DNA from: Vicinamibacterales bacterium
GTDB taxonomy: Bacteria > Acidobacteriota > Vicinamibacteria > Vicinamibacterales > UBA8438
Assembly: GCA_958296065.1 (NCBI GenBank)
Contig: CATQHX010000026.1
Coordinates: 1 to 64,000, forward strand
DNA: 64,000 nucleotides
Direction of reading: 5' to 3'
Shown in pieces: positions 26,654 through 35,222 of the stretch. The notes beneath the pieces are model-generated. The model was given only the letters and a program-made list of their open reading frames with translations. It was not told the DNA's origin and searched no databases. The position numbers and the translations under genes are program-made. Position 1 is the first letter of the stretch. Every line of letters begins with the position of its first letter.

Positions 26654-27413
26654 CCTTGTCGCGAGGTTTCCTCGGCCGCGCCGGGATGACGACCGCGCCG
26701 TAGTGGGCGGCCAGATCTTCGTAGGTGCGGTTGACGCCGGCCTCGTAGCGGCAGGGGCGGGTGATGGCGCTCTTCAACTGGTCGGGCACCCACATCGTCG
26801 TGGAGCCGCCGAAGTACTCTGCCATGCGGATGTGCGCGGTGACCCAGTCCGGCAACTGTTGGGTCCGGGTCGCCTCGGCGTAGGTGAGGCTGCTGGCGCC
26901 GAGCACCGAGACGAACAACTCGACCGGCCGCAACTCACCCGTGCGCCGGTCGACCAGGCTCGGCCGCTTGCCCGAGAAGTCGATGAAGGTCTTCTCGCCG
27001 GCGCGGTGGACCTGTCGCATCGACGGCCGCAGCCGCTTGACCCATTGCCGGTAGAACTCGCAGAACTGCGTGTAGCGGTAGCCGCTCGGATGGACCTGAA
27101 GGTGCTCCTCCCAGAGCAGTTGCAGCGTGACGCCGTCGCGCTTCAGTTCCCGGTGGATGTAGGCGCAGTCCGGCCGGACCCGGTCGCGCACCGGCGCCGG
27201 GCGGGGAAACAACTGCGCCTCGAGCGCCGCATCGTCCAGTTCGGCCGGCAACGGCCAGCCCAACCCTTGTTGCGCCGTCCGCTTCAGATACAGCGTGACC
27301 GTGCCCACGCCGATGGCGCAGGCCTGGGCTATCGCCCGGTGGGACAACCCCCGCTCGTGCTTGAGCCGTAGAACCTCACGAATCTTCCTCATCAGCAGCC
27401 TCCGTGCCGGCAT
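26654..27413 (-). pseudogene. istA: istA 5' part (IS21 transposase), interrupted
   Basis: From the ATG at 27413: RRLLMRKIREVLRLKHERGL and SHRAIAQACAIGVGTVTLYL form the HTH; later come KTFIDFSGKRPSLVDRRTGE (first catalytic D), VELFVSVLGASSLTYAEAT, and VWVPDQLKSAI-type and EDLAAHYGAVVIPARPRKPR segments of the DDE core. The reading breaks at RPRKPRDK where the cassette begins; beyond that (VQASYYAPS) it is cassette sequence. Residue MWVPDQLKSAIT has DQ where many IstA have DNLK. The other half is at 22495-23301. Confidence 0.88.
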
Positions 27414-27716
27414 CGCCTCGCCCCTCCCGTCGAAAGGGCGAAAGCATGCCGCGTCAGGCTACCGACGAGCGTTCACGATGACCGAAATCGGTGTTCAACA
27501 TCCCGAAATCGGCGTTCAACTTCCTCCGAAACCAGCGTTCAACTTCCTCCGAAATCGGCGTTCAACTTCCTCCGAAAAACCCACCAGTCTTCCACGGCTA
27601 TCGTCCTCCTGCCATTGTGGGTCCCTGCTCCGTGCTGGTCAACCTGTGGACCCGCACCTGGGTCCGCCGCGCCCGGGGCCGCCCACGCCGTCGCTACGCT
27701 TTCTTCCCGAGTTCCG

Positions 27717-27745
27717 GGTTCATCCCCGCGTAGCCCAGCGCGGCT
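27717..27745. repeat. Isolated CRISPR repeat half
   Basis: gggttcatccccgcg at 27716-27730 equals the 5' half of the array repeat, then the sequence turns unrelated (tagcccagcgcgg). It lies just outside the IS21 element. It is probably the end of another lost array. Confidence 0.45.
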
Positions 27746-27931
27746 CAACGGCACGATACCGGCTTGTCGGCGGAGCGATGCTGTCTCTGGCTGTGCCAGG
27801 GGGTACTACCCCCCACGCGAGCTCGCGAGCCAGCACGGGCACCCACCGCGCCAGCCGGGAGACCTCGTTGACAATAGGAGACGATACCCCTCCGCGGCAT
27901 ATGCCGCGGCTTCATCCGCCGGACGCCGCGC

Positions 27932-28168
27932 TCAAGCAGCGTCCGGCAGTTCGGTCACCTCCTCGACGTCGAACCGCCCATATTGGCCGCTCTCCTCCGG
28001 CCGCCAGTCGCCGAGCCCGACGCGGCGGCCGCCCAGCGCCAGCCACGCCGTCAGCTTGTCCCTGTCCACCAGCTCCGGATCGACGTCGCGCACGCCGTCC
28101 ACTGACCACGGGCAGTCGAGCTTCGCCGGATGCGCAGGATACGCTGGCGACTCACCACCACCGGCCAC
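27932..28168 (-). pseudogene. Phage-type hypothetical protein, C-terminal fragment
   Basis: The frame reads CPWSVDGVRDVDPELVDRDK, LTAWLALGGRRVGLGDWRPE and SGQYGRFDVEEVTEL. The GRRVGLGDxRPxxxGxxGRF pattern is typical of the C-terminus of a phage/plasmid protein of unknown function that is normally over 200 residues. The upstream part is missing, so I treat it as a remnant. A simple small gene is the alternative. Confidence 0.4.
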
Positions 28169-28213
28169 ACGAACTGTGCTGTCGTCCTCAGTGTCGCGGG
28201 GGCGAGGCTCAGC

Positions 28214-28921
28214 TCAGGAGGATTCGTCGATGTCGAACGTCTTCGTGCGAAACTCCGAGGTGTTCACCTCAACGAGGCTGAGACGGTTGAGGTGCGGAAT
28301 GCCCGCCCCGGTGTCGATGTTCCAGCGGTTGGCGACGCACTCGACATGCTCCACGGGCTGATGCCCGAGCACGAGCGCACGCAGCCCCGCCACGGCGCAA
28401 CTCCGATGCCGACGGCTGGCCTCGGGGGAAGCGAACCCGAGAACCACATCGTCGACGATCGAAGGAGATGCGGTCTCAAGCAGGCGCAGCGACTCAACCC
28501 ATGAACGATGCGGCGCCTCGGCGTGCACGACCCCAACCGGACCGTACGCCGTCTCGATCGTGATCGCAAGCGGCATGCTTTCGAACGCCGCACGCCATCT
28601 ACGATGCTGGCGCGATGAGAGCCCGAGCAGCCACACGGACTCAGCAAGGGGCGGCGTGCCGCGCTTTGCCTTGAGCCAGCTCAACACGGAGCGGTCGTGG
28701 TTGCCCAGCACGACCGCATCGAAACGCTGCTCGAGCCAACCCAGCGCCTCCTCCGAGTGCGGACCGCGATTGACGAGGTCCCCGACGCCGAAGAGCCGGT
28801 CGAGGCTCGGATCGAAGGTGATCGCGCTCAGGGCGCGCTCAAGGGTGCGGAAGCAGCCGTGCACATCGCCGACGACGAAGTCGCGGCCCACCTCGTTGAG
28901 GACGAACGTGGATGTGTGCAT
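28214..28921 (-). CDS. PPP-type metallophosphoesterase (protein Ser/Thr phosphatase-like)
   Basis: 235 residues with all three metal-site motifs of the lambda/PP2A phosphatase family: GDVHG at 18-22, GVGDLVNRGPHSEEAL, and LGNHDRSVLSWL, plus the distal histidines in GVVHAEAPHRSW and LVLGHQPVE. The enzyme would remove phosphate from phosphoproteins or from diadenosine tetraphosphate, given its ApaH-like length. The start at 28921 precedes the first strand by ten residues, normal for the family. It is monocistronic and looks intact. Confidence 0.88.
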   Translation of the reverse strand: MHTSTFVLNEVGRDFVVGDVHGCFRTLERALSAITFDPSLDRLFGVGDLVNRGPHSEEALGWLEQRFDAVVLGNHDRSVLSWLKAKRGTPPLAESVWLLGLSSRQHRRWRAAFESMPLAITIETAYGPVGVVHAEAPHRSWVESLRLLETASPSIVDDVVLGFASPEASRRHRSCAVAGLRALVLGHQPVEHVECVANRWNIDTGAGIPHLNRLSLVEVNTSEFRTKTFDIDESS

Positions 28922-29717
28922 ACCGGGAAGTTAGCCTGCTGGGAAGTGAGTGAAGCAGTGGAATGAGATCGCACGGGGAGCAGCCGGTGCACAAGTAAAT
29001 GAGGACGATTGACGCCAATTCAAGAGAAGGTTGGAACAACTCCGGCTCGCACAGTCAAGGCGCCATCGACAAGGCTCTCAAGACCCAGGCGCCAAGCATT
29101 CCGTGAGGCTACCATGTCGTTGTCGCGTTCTGTGATCCTGTCGCTCCCCGCCCTGTGGAGCAAGTCGTTCCGGCGGCTGGGGTCGGCTGAGCGCCCACGG
29201 GTGGAGCGGCGCAGAGTCGGTCGATCTGCAGGAAGCGTTGAAGGTACGGGCAAGTCCATTCCGCCGAGGGCCGGTCCGTGTGACCCGAACGACAGAAGCG
29301 CGGCATCTTCAGGCTCCGCCCACCAGACCGATACTGCCCGGTCCGCGCGCCGCCGAGGCCCTGCCGGAGTTCCCTGGCGAGCTCAAGAAGTGCGGTGCGC
29401 GGATAGCCGTGCTCGCGGCCGTCCGGCTCCGGCACCGGATTCCCGGCGCGCCACTCGGCGCAGTTGGCCGACAGGCACCACATGTAGCCGTCGACGACGG
29501 GCGCCAGACTGCACCTCGGGGCACCGTCGGCGAGCGCACGGGCCGCCGCGTCGAACCTGCGGCGCTTCTTCAACGTCTTGCGGACGGCGGCGATGCGCAC
29601 CTGCGGAGCAAACGTACGAACCGCCCGGTGGTAGGCCAGGCGCTCGACGTCTGTCACCGCCCCACCGTAGACGCCCCCGTGACAGGTCAGGTCCAGGTGC
29701 GCCAAATCCAAAGGACG
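28922..29717. other. Long stretch without a supported gene
   Basis: About 800 bases. A minus-strand frame (about 29109-29700) contains an arguably ordered part (AYHRAVRTFAPQVRIAAVRK and MWCLSANCAEWRAG), but it matches nothing I know and overlaps antisense frames equally long; I do not call it. A short AT-richer patch lies near 28985-29045. Confidence 0.35.
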
Positions 29718-30092
29718 ATGACGATGCGAGAGATCCACGCCACCGTGGCGCTGGAGAACATCGAGGACCCGAGCCGGCAGACGACCGTCGAGGGCTTCGT
29801 CGACACCGACGCGGTGAACCTCGTAATCCCCGAGGCGGTCGCTACCGAGCTGAGGCTCCGCCACCAGGGGACGAGAACCGCCCTCTACGCCGACGGCCGG
29901 CGGGAGCCACGGCCCGTCGCCAACGTCAGGATCCAAATCGGCGACGTCGACACCTACACCGACGCCATCGTCGGACCCGCCGGGAGCCAGGTCCTGATCG
30001 GACACGTCGTGCTGTCGACCAGTTCAAGGCGCCTTCGCCGAGGTTCGAGCCGGGATAGCTGGTCTCGACACGCCGTTCCAGTTGATTCGTAA
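29718..30092 (+). pseudogene. Aspartic protease paralogue, degenerate
   Basis: From ATG 29718 (AAAGGA eight bases upstream) the frame aligns with the protease at 13852: REIHATVALENIEDPSRQTT, VEGFVDTDAVNLVIPEAVAT, and AIVGPAGSQVLIGHVVL. The active-site triad DTG is DTD here, losing the glycine next to the catalytic aspartate. After VLIGHVVL the frame leaves the family ending (expected LxxLDLVAD, PRYPDYP) and turns into STSSRRLRRGSSRDS. Both changes argue for an inactive remnant. The last bases run into the tRNA fragment. Confidence 0.6.
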
Positions 30093-30130
30093 TCAGCAGG
30101 TCAGCGGTTCGAGTCCGCTCGCCGGCTCCA
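30081..30130 (+). tRNA. 3' part of tRNA-Thr (anticodon CGT): probable attachment site
   Basis: gttgattcgtaatcagc folds as an anticodon stem-loop (GTTGA/TCAGC) with CGT in the loop. Then comes the variable loop AGGTC, the T arm AGCGG-TTCGAGT-CCGCT, and the acceptor 3' strand CGCCGGC, discriminator T and CCA. The D arm and the 5' acceptor strand (expected GCCGGCG) are absent; upstream is the protease remnant. A tRNA missing its 5' half is what integration of a tyrosine-recombinase element into a tRNA 3' end leaves behind. Confidence 0.75.
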
Positions 30131-30602
30131 ACTTTTCTCCTTGTTTTGCAGCGACTTACGGGCGACAACCACTCTCGACCTCCGTGGCGTCTGCTCACGT
30201 AGGGTGCACATAGGGTGCAGATCCCGATCCTATGGCGTTCCGGCATCGGCCGCCCTTTCCTGGAGGGCGCACGATGACCCGATCCTGTGGCATTTCAGCA
30301 ATCGGCCCCCTCGCAGACGCCGGGCAGCCTCCACCCGAGGGACTGACGTCAACAACCGCGCCCGCGGGCTCAATGCCCGGCATCCGCGGCCGACCGACAG
30401 TGCGCTCCGACGAGAGGGAGGACCAGGTCCAGAAGCCGGCGGCGCCCACTTGGCATCGACCTCCGCCTGAGGCGGGGAGCTGCGCATCGCGGTCGCGCTC
30501 GTACACCTACGCGGCATGTGCGAGGAATCCCCCGGGCCCTGCACCTCCTGGAACGACTCGTCCCCCCTGCACCCAGTCCGACTCCGGCTTCGTTGGTCTA
30601 TC
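30131..30602. other. Region between tRNA fragment and S24 operon
   Basis: About 470 bases without a supported gene. tagggtgca occurs twice 11 bases apart (30200 and 30211). The promoter of the S24-OLD-UvrD operon should lie in this region, but I see no confident -35/-10 pair. Confidence 0.35.
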
Positions 30603-31280
30603 ATGACGCCCGCGAGGGTCCTGATCTCTACCGATGTCCTCTCTGAACGCGTCGTGGCCGAGATCGACGAGGTCGTCGAATCCCACGGCGGCTGGCCGGG
30701 CGCGTTCAAGGCCCGGTCGGAGACGGGTGCGGCAGCGGACAGGACGGCAAAGGTACTCCCGTTCCGACCGCGCACGGTCCAGCCCGCACTCGCGGACCGC
30801 TACGTTACCTGCGTACCGCTCGTTCCGCTCCAGGCGGCCGCCAGCGGCTTCAGCGATCCCCAACGGATCAAAGACGACGACTTCCAGTGGGTCGCTGTCG
30901 AGTCCCGCCATCGTCTGCGCGCGGGCATGTTCGTTGCCCAGGTGGTCGGCGAGTCCATGGAACGCACGATTCGCGACCGTGCGTGGTCCCTCTTCCGCGC
31001 TCCTGTCGAGGGCACGCGCCAAGGAAAGACCGTCCTCGTCCAGCTTCGCGACGCGACCGACCCGGAGACAGGGCAGCGCTACACCGTCAAGCGGTACAGG
31101 AGGGAGAAAGCAAGGGAGGGCGATTCCTGGCGCCACGAGAAGATCACCCTCGAACCTGACAACCCGGCCTTCGAGTCGATCGTGCTCGCTGGCGCGGACG
31201 AAGGAGAGTTCCAAGTAATCGCAGAGCTGGTCGAGGTGCTGGAGCGCAAGGCTTTATCGGCGGAGACTGTCTCCCGATGA
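30603..31280 (+). CDS. S24 (LexA/UmuD-like) peptidase-domain protein, first gene of OLD-UvrD operon
   Basis: 225 residues from the ATG at 30603. After an N-terminal part of about 70 residues, a LexA-like S24 core appears: [17 protein letters not shown], then [20 protein letters not shown] with the catalytic serine, [20 protein letters not shown], and [18 protein letters not shown] with the lysine. LexA-type proteins cleave themselves on DNA damage; this one has no obvious HTH, so it may be a UmuD-like regulator or a damage-sensing switch. Its stop overlaps the OLD nuclease start (ATGA), so the two are translated together. The longer frame (from 30516) adds 29 unlikely residues. Confidence 0.82.
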   Translation: MTPARVLISTDVLSERVVAEIDEVVESHGGWPGAFKARSETGAAADRTAKVLPFRPRTVQPALADRYVTCVPLVPLQAAASGFSDPQRIKDDDFQWVAVESRHRLRAGMFVAQVVGESMERTIRDRAWSLFRAPVEGTRQGKTVLVQLRDATDPETGQRYTVKRYRREKAREGDSWRHEKITLEPDNPAFESIVLAGADEGEFQVIAELVEVLERKALSAETVSR

Positions 31281-33115
31281 AGCTGTTCGCTCTCTCGATA
31301 CGCGGCTTTCGCGGCATTCAGCAGGCCGACTTGCGTTTCGGCCAGCACGATGTGCTGGTAGGCCCCAACGGCGCGGGGAAGAGCACGATCGTCGACGCCC
31401 TGTCGCTCGTCTTCGGCCGCACCCGCCTTGTGCGCGAGCTTACCGAACACGACTTCTACGGCAGCCTTCCCGAAGCGACGAGCCGCATCCGCATCGTCGC
31501 CACCTTGGCGGGATTCGATGGTGACGATCCTGAGCGCAACGACGCCTGGTTTCGCGAGGGGCGAGCGGTCCCGAAGTGGTGGAACTCTTCGACGGGCCAG
31601 ATCGAGCCCGAGCCTGGCGAACATGCCGAAACCCTGTGCGCGCAGATTGCCTTTGCGGCGCGGTTCGACCTTGAGGAGCTGGTGGTCGACTCGATTCGCT
31701 ACTTTCACGATGATGATGACGTTGAGGATCCATTTCTGGACGATGCCGTGCAGTCCATACCGATTCGGCTGTTCGACGACATCGGCTACTACCTCCTCCC
31801 GGCGCGCCGTACCTGGGAAGCAGCCGCGTCGTTCGCCTCGGAGTTGTTCCGCAAGGCGGTTGCGACCGTGGGCGGAATTCCGGCGCAAACCATCCTTGAG
31901 GAGCGCGACCGCCTGCGTGCGCCCACTGCACCACTGGAGGAATCGGACGACCTCTTGCCGTTGGCAGAACGCATCAACCGACAATTGGCGGAGCTGTTGC
32001 CCGACGCACCGCGATTTCAACTGAGGCTCACGGCGACGGACTCCGAATCGCTTCTTCGCGCACTCGTTCCGCACTATCTGGAGCGCGACGGTGTCTCGCT
32101 CCCGGTCGGCCGGCATGGAATGGGTCTGCTCTCGCTTCAAACCTTCATCCTTTTGCTCGAACTCGGACGAGAGCGAGTCCGGATGGGTAAGCCGTTTCTG
32201 TTCGCGATGGAAGAGCCCGAGTTGCATGTCCCGCCAGGAATGCAGCGCCGGTTGATCTCTCAGGCCGTCTCAATTGCCGAACAGACGATCTGCACCACCC
32301 ACTCACCTCGAGTCGCCGCCTACTACCCAGCAACCGCCGCCCGGATCCTGGCCCGCAACCCGACGCAACTCGCAGCGACTCCCATGTTGCCAGCCCCCTT
32401 GGACACGACCGCCACCAATGCGCGACGCAAACTCTTCCGGGATGATCGCCCGCGGCTCGTCGAGGCGCTGATGCACCACAGAATGCTCATCCCGGAAGGG
32501 CGCAGCGAGTACGAGTGGTTTCGGCTGTTGAGCGATGTGCTTGAGACGGGCGACGTCGCATTCGATGCCACCGATGCCAACACCCCAGCCTTCGGCACAG
32601 TCATCGGCGTGGTACCGACCCACGACGGAGCGGTAGCAGATGTCTACGATGCTCTGCGGACACTGCGGCGTGGCTTGGTTCCTCTCGTGGATGGGGATGA
32701 CGCCGGAGCCGAGAAGATCAACCAAATCCTCGGTTCCGACCCGATGCCGGAAATCATCCTGCGATGGCGCGACGAATGGACGATGGAGGACGCGATCGGC
32801 TGGATCCTCAACGGCGACGAGGACGCTGCGCTTACCGAACTGCAGGGCCGAATTGATCGTGATTTCGAGTCCATCAACGACTTGGTCGGCTTGCTCAAGG
32901 TCAACACTGGTCGCGGTCGCCTCAAGACCGACTACCTCGCGTATGAGGAAGTGGCCTCGGTCATCGGGGGCCTTGCCGGCTGCCGGACTCGCGCCACAGT
33001 CTTGCTCAACGTCGTCACGCTTGCCACGTTGGGAAGAGCGGAAGGTTGCGACTCTATCCGAAGGGACGATGAGCACAGCACCGCAGACTCGACCGTTTTC
33101 CGTCTCGAACCATGA
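31277..33115 (+). CDS. OLD-family ATPase-Toprim endonuclease (GajA-like)
   Basis: 612 residues. Walker [15 protein letters not shown] at about 28-40 after the strand [20 protein letters not shown]; the second ATPase half has [20 protein letters not shown] (Walker B, about 309-328) and the H-loop [12 protein letters not shown]. The Toprim domain begins at about 400: [16 protein letters not shown] (conserved glutamate) and [20 protein letters not shown] (DxD). Such proteins are DNA nickases or nucleases, known as GajA of Gabija and as phage P2 Old. It is flanked by overlap by the S24 gene (ATGA) and the helicase gene (ATGA). Catalytic residues are intact. Confidence 0.88.
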   Translation: MKLFALSIRGFRGIQQADLRFGQHDVLVGPNGAGKSTIVDALSLVFGRTRLVRELTEHDFYGSLPEATSRIRIVATLAGFDGDDPERNDAWFREGRAVPKWWNSSTGQIEPEPGEHAETLCAQIAFAARFDLEELVVDSIRYFHDDDDVEDPFLDDAVQSIPIRLFDDIGYYLLPARRTWEAAASFASELFRKAVATVGGIPAQTILEERDRLRAPTAPLEESDDLLPLAERINRQLAELLPDAPRFQLRLTATDSESLLRALVPHYLERDGVSLPVGRHGMGLLSLQTFILLLELGRERVRMGKPFLFAMEEPELHVPPGMQRRLISQAVSIAEQTICTTHSPRVAAYYPATAARILARNPTQLAATPMLPAPLDTTATNARRKLFRDDRPRLVEALMHHRMLIPEGRSEYEWFRLLSDVLETGDVAFDATDANTPAFGTVIGVVPTHDGAVADVYDALRTLRRGLVPLVDGDDAGAEKINQILGSDPMPEIILRWRDEWTMEDAIGWILNGDEDAALTELQGRIDRDFESINDLVGLLKVNTGRGRLKTDYLAYEEVASVIGGLAGCRTRATVLLNVVTLATLGRAEGCDSIRRDDEHSTADSTVFRLEP

Positions 33116-34395
33116 GCCTCTACTTCATCGAGGGTCCCGCCGGGGCCGGTAAGACGACACGGTTGTTTCAGCGACTCGAGCGTGTACTGGAGGCATGCCC
33201 GCTTGCGGAGTACCAGCAGGTTCTCGCGCTGACCAAAATGCATGGATCGAGGCGGCGCATGGACAGTCGACTGCGAGGTATTCCAGGTCTTCGAGGGCGG
33301 TACAGCTGCTGCACGGCCGATAGCTTTTCATGGAGCGTCGTGCGGCGCTGGAGAACCCTTGCTCGAAGAAGGTCGGCAACGGAGCTGGCCGAGGAGGACT
33401 ACGATCAGGTCTGTTCGCTCGCTGGCGTTCTGCTAGCCGAGACGATCGTCTCGCGCTGGGTTATCCGGGCATTCCCCATCGTCGTTGTCGACGAGTTCCA
33501 GGACTGCAAGGGTGGGCAATTGGCGATGATTTCCTCGCTGTCCGGCCTGGCGACGTGCCTCGTCGCGGCTGATGACTTTCAGGACCTGGAAGCGACCGAG
33601 GCAAATCCAGCAGTCGTGTGGGCACGGACCAACGGCGAAAGTGAGAGTCTGAGTAAAATCCACCGTACCTCGGCAATAGGACTCCTGGAAGCGAGTCGAG
33701 CCGTTCGGGAAGGACGCAACATTCCCAAGAACGGAGGTGGCTTCACCCTGCTGGGCGCACGGAATCTCCACGTCGGGGCCAGCTTCGTTTCCAACAATCT
33801 GTCGTGGTGGAGGCGCTGTGCCGACATCGCGGTCTTGACTCCAGTTCGTCCTTCCCGCTCAGCATTTGTGCGTGACCTTATCGCCCGAGTGGAGGAGAAG
33901 CCGATTGGCGACCCTCCGGTGGGTCCTCATTCTGTACCGTGGGAGGAGTCGCACGAGGAGGAGTGCGACAGATTCATTGAGGGGCTCGAACTGCCCGACG
34001 ATCCCGATGCGGAGGTCCGCTTTGCTGGGCTCGTGTTCGATGACGTCGGTGGACCGCAGCGCGGTCTTCGCCATTGGATCGAGCGCCAGACGCGCGTTGC
34101 CGGCAGGGTGACGTTCACGGCCGAAGAGATCCGTTGCGAGGCCCGCCGCGCCCACCAGCGGTCGAGAGCGTATCGCCGGGTGAGGGGCCGCGGGGTGCGG
34201 GCAATGACGATTCATCAGGCCAAAAACCGCGAATTCCACTCTGTCATCGTCCTATGGCCCTACCAAGTCGTTGGGTCCATCGACCGACAACGACGCCTGC
34301 TGTACAACGCGATTACGCGGGCAAGGTTTCGGGTCCTCGTTGTAGTCCAGAATCCGAAACGACTGGCCCAGCCACCGTTCGTAGCAGGGAGTTGA
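33112..34395 (+). CDS. UvrD/PcrA-like SF1 helicase, short (GajB-like)
   Basis: 427 residues, well short of UvrD (about 700). Walker A FIEGPAGAGKTTRLFQRLER is at 8-16, Walker B FPIVVVDEFQDCKGGQLAMI, motif III/IV region LVAADDFQDLEATEANP and IHRTSAIGLLEASRAVREG, motif V AMTIHQAKNREFHSVIVLW and motif VI LLYNAITRARFRVLVVVQ. This compact layout fits GajB of Gabija, which partners GajA. It overlaps the OLD gene by ATGA and the next gene starts 5 bases after its stop, so it is in one operon. It would sense or unwind nucleic acids and activate the nuclease. Confidence 0.85.
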   Translation: MSLYFIEGPAGAGKTTRLFQRLERVLEACPLAEYQQVLALTKMHGSRRRMDSRLRGIPGLRGRYSCCTADSFSWSVVRRWRTLARRRSATELAEEDYDQVCSLAGVLLAETIVSRWVIRAFPIVVVDEFQDCKGGQLAMISSLSGLATCLVAADDFQDLEATEANPAVVWARTNGESESLSKIHRTSAIGLLEASRAVREGRNIPKNGGGFTLLGARNLHVGASFVSNNLSWWRRCADIAVLTPVRPSRSAFVRDLIARVEEKPIGDPPVGPHSVPWEESHEEECDRFIEGLELPDDPDAEVRFAGLVFDDVGGPQRGLRHWIERQTRVAGRVTFTAEEIRCEARRAHQRSRAYRRVRGRGVRAMTIHQAKNREFHSVIVLWPYQVVGSIDRQRRLLYNAITRARFRVLVVVQNPKRLAQPPFVAGS

Positions 34396-34399
34396 GTAG

Positions 34400-34918
34400 A
34401 TGATTACTGGCGCCCGCCGCCTGCCGATCCACCACGTCACCATCCGCGTTCCCTGGCACGACGGAGGCTGGGCGGGAAGTGTATGCACGCGCCCGCTCGA
34501 CAACACGAGTTGCCTCGTCCTTCCGCGCATCGGCGAGGGTCGGCGCGACGAGATCGAGGCACGTTGCGCGGGTCAGCAGCCGGACGAGCTCGACCCCGCC
34601 GATCTGCCACCCTGCGTGGGTGAGCGCGTCTCGTTCATGGCCCCCTTCACGCTGACGCGGACGATGACGCACCCGTACCAGGAGTTCTACCCTGAGACCC
34701 ACGGCCACTTCGCTCCCACCCGCTGGCCCATCGTCGCGTTGAGGGCGAAGACGTGGTCGTCGACGTTGGTGTCGGTAGTCGAGGCTTACAGGGAACTGTT
34801 GCTGCAGCTGCGGTGTCCGAAATGCGAATCCTGGCTTCACGTCACGCCGAGGAAGGGCAGGCCGGAGATGCTTCGGTGCCGCTGTATGGCGTTCAGTCTG
34901 AACTTGGTAACGAAGTGA
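34400..34918 (+). pseudogene. Fourth gene of the S24-OLD-UvrD operon, N-terminal part only
   Basis: From the ATG at 34400 about 110 residues are well ordered: HHVTIRVPWHDGGWAGSVCT, RPLDNTSCLVLPRIGEGRRD, LPPCVGERVSFMAPFTLTRT and YPETHGHFAP. This looks like the start of a large protein I recall next to OLD-UvrD pairs, normally several hundred residues or more. After HFAPTRWPI the sequence becomes unrelated (SSTLVSVVEAYRELLLQLRC with a CxxC-like patch), so I judge it truncated. It begins 5 bases after the helicase stop. Confidence 0.5.
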
Positions 34919-35222
34919 TCGGAGTCTTCGCGGGGGGGGCAGGTGTAGCCGGCAGCATCCTCGTCGGCGAGCAGGAAGAACATGAACTGCGCCACTCGAG
35001 ATCGCCGCGCTGGTCTGGGATGACGTGACGCCGACGGCGCGCGGCGGACAGATGCGCGTGCGCGGTGCGGACGCAGCCCGAAGGCCCGCCAGATGCGACT
35101 GAGGCCGGTCGCGCGTGCGACCGAGCGGGTGCTCCAGTGCGTGGCGCCGGGTGGGGTCCCGGACGTCCCGAACGAACATCGAGCGGGCGGACGTCTCGCG
35201 GTTGGATCCGCCGAACGGCAAC
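34919..35222. other. Intergenic stretch without a recognisable gene
   Basis: About 300 bases including a run of eight G (34933-34940). No open frame has domain support. It separates the OLD operon from the convergent transporter gene. Confidence 0.35.

Larger units (their letters stand above)
23302..26657 (+). mobile_element. Serine-recombinase cassette inserted in istA
   Basis: The cassette lies between CCTT at 23298-23301 and CCTT at 26654-26657; istA is continuous (gccgc|cttgtcgcg) if one copy and the cassette are removed, so the inserted length is 3356 bases. It holds four plus-strand genes: a DUF5372-like protein, an HTH protein, a small unknown and a large serine recombinase. I see no inverted repeats at its ends, which fits serine-recombinase integration with a 2-4-base core. 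The gene set recalls the recombinase cassettes of rhizobial plasmids (y4bA type). Confidence 0.78.
21396..27583 (-). mobile_element. IS21-family element with 5-bp target duplication, carrying a nested cassette
   Basis: Both termini read TGGGT-A/T-TTTCG inward and are followed by ragged tandem subterminal repeats of about 22 bases (units like gaacgtgaacgctga on the left, gaagttgaacgccga on the right), each set ending cgtgaacgctcgtcgg. That is the IS21 end plan. The flanks are CCAGT at 21391-21395 and CCAGT at 27584-27588, a 5-base duplication, so the ends are exact. Genes run istA then istB on the minus strand; istA is interrupted by a 3.36-kb cassette. Without the cassette the element is about 2.83 kb. 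With istA split it cannot move by itself. Confidence 0.85.

Noticed and set aside
29109..30005. Minus-strand frame of about 300 residues including MWCLSANCAEWRAG
   Set aside because: Its first third is antisense to the protease remnant, and the rest shows no recognisable family. Not supportable as a gene.
30100..30180. Minus-strand peptide GERTRTADLLITNQ across the tRNA fragment
   Set aside because: This is a well-known artefact of translating tRNA-Thr sequence; it only confirms the tRNA fragment.
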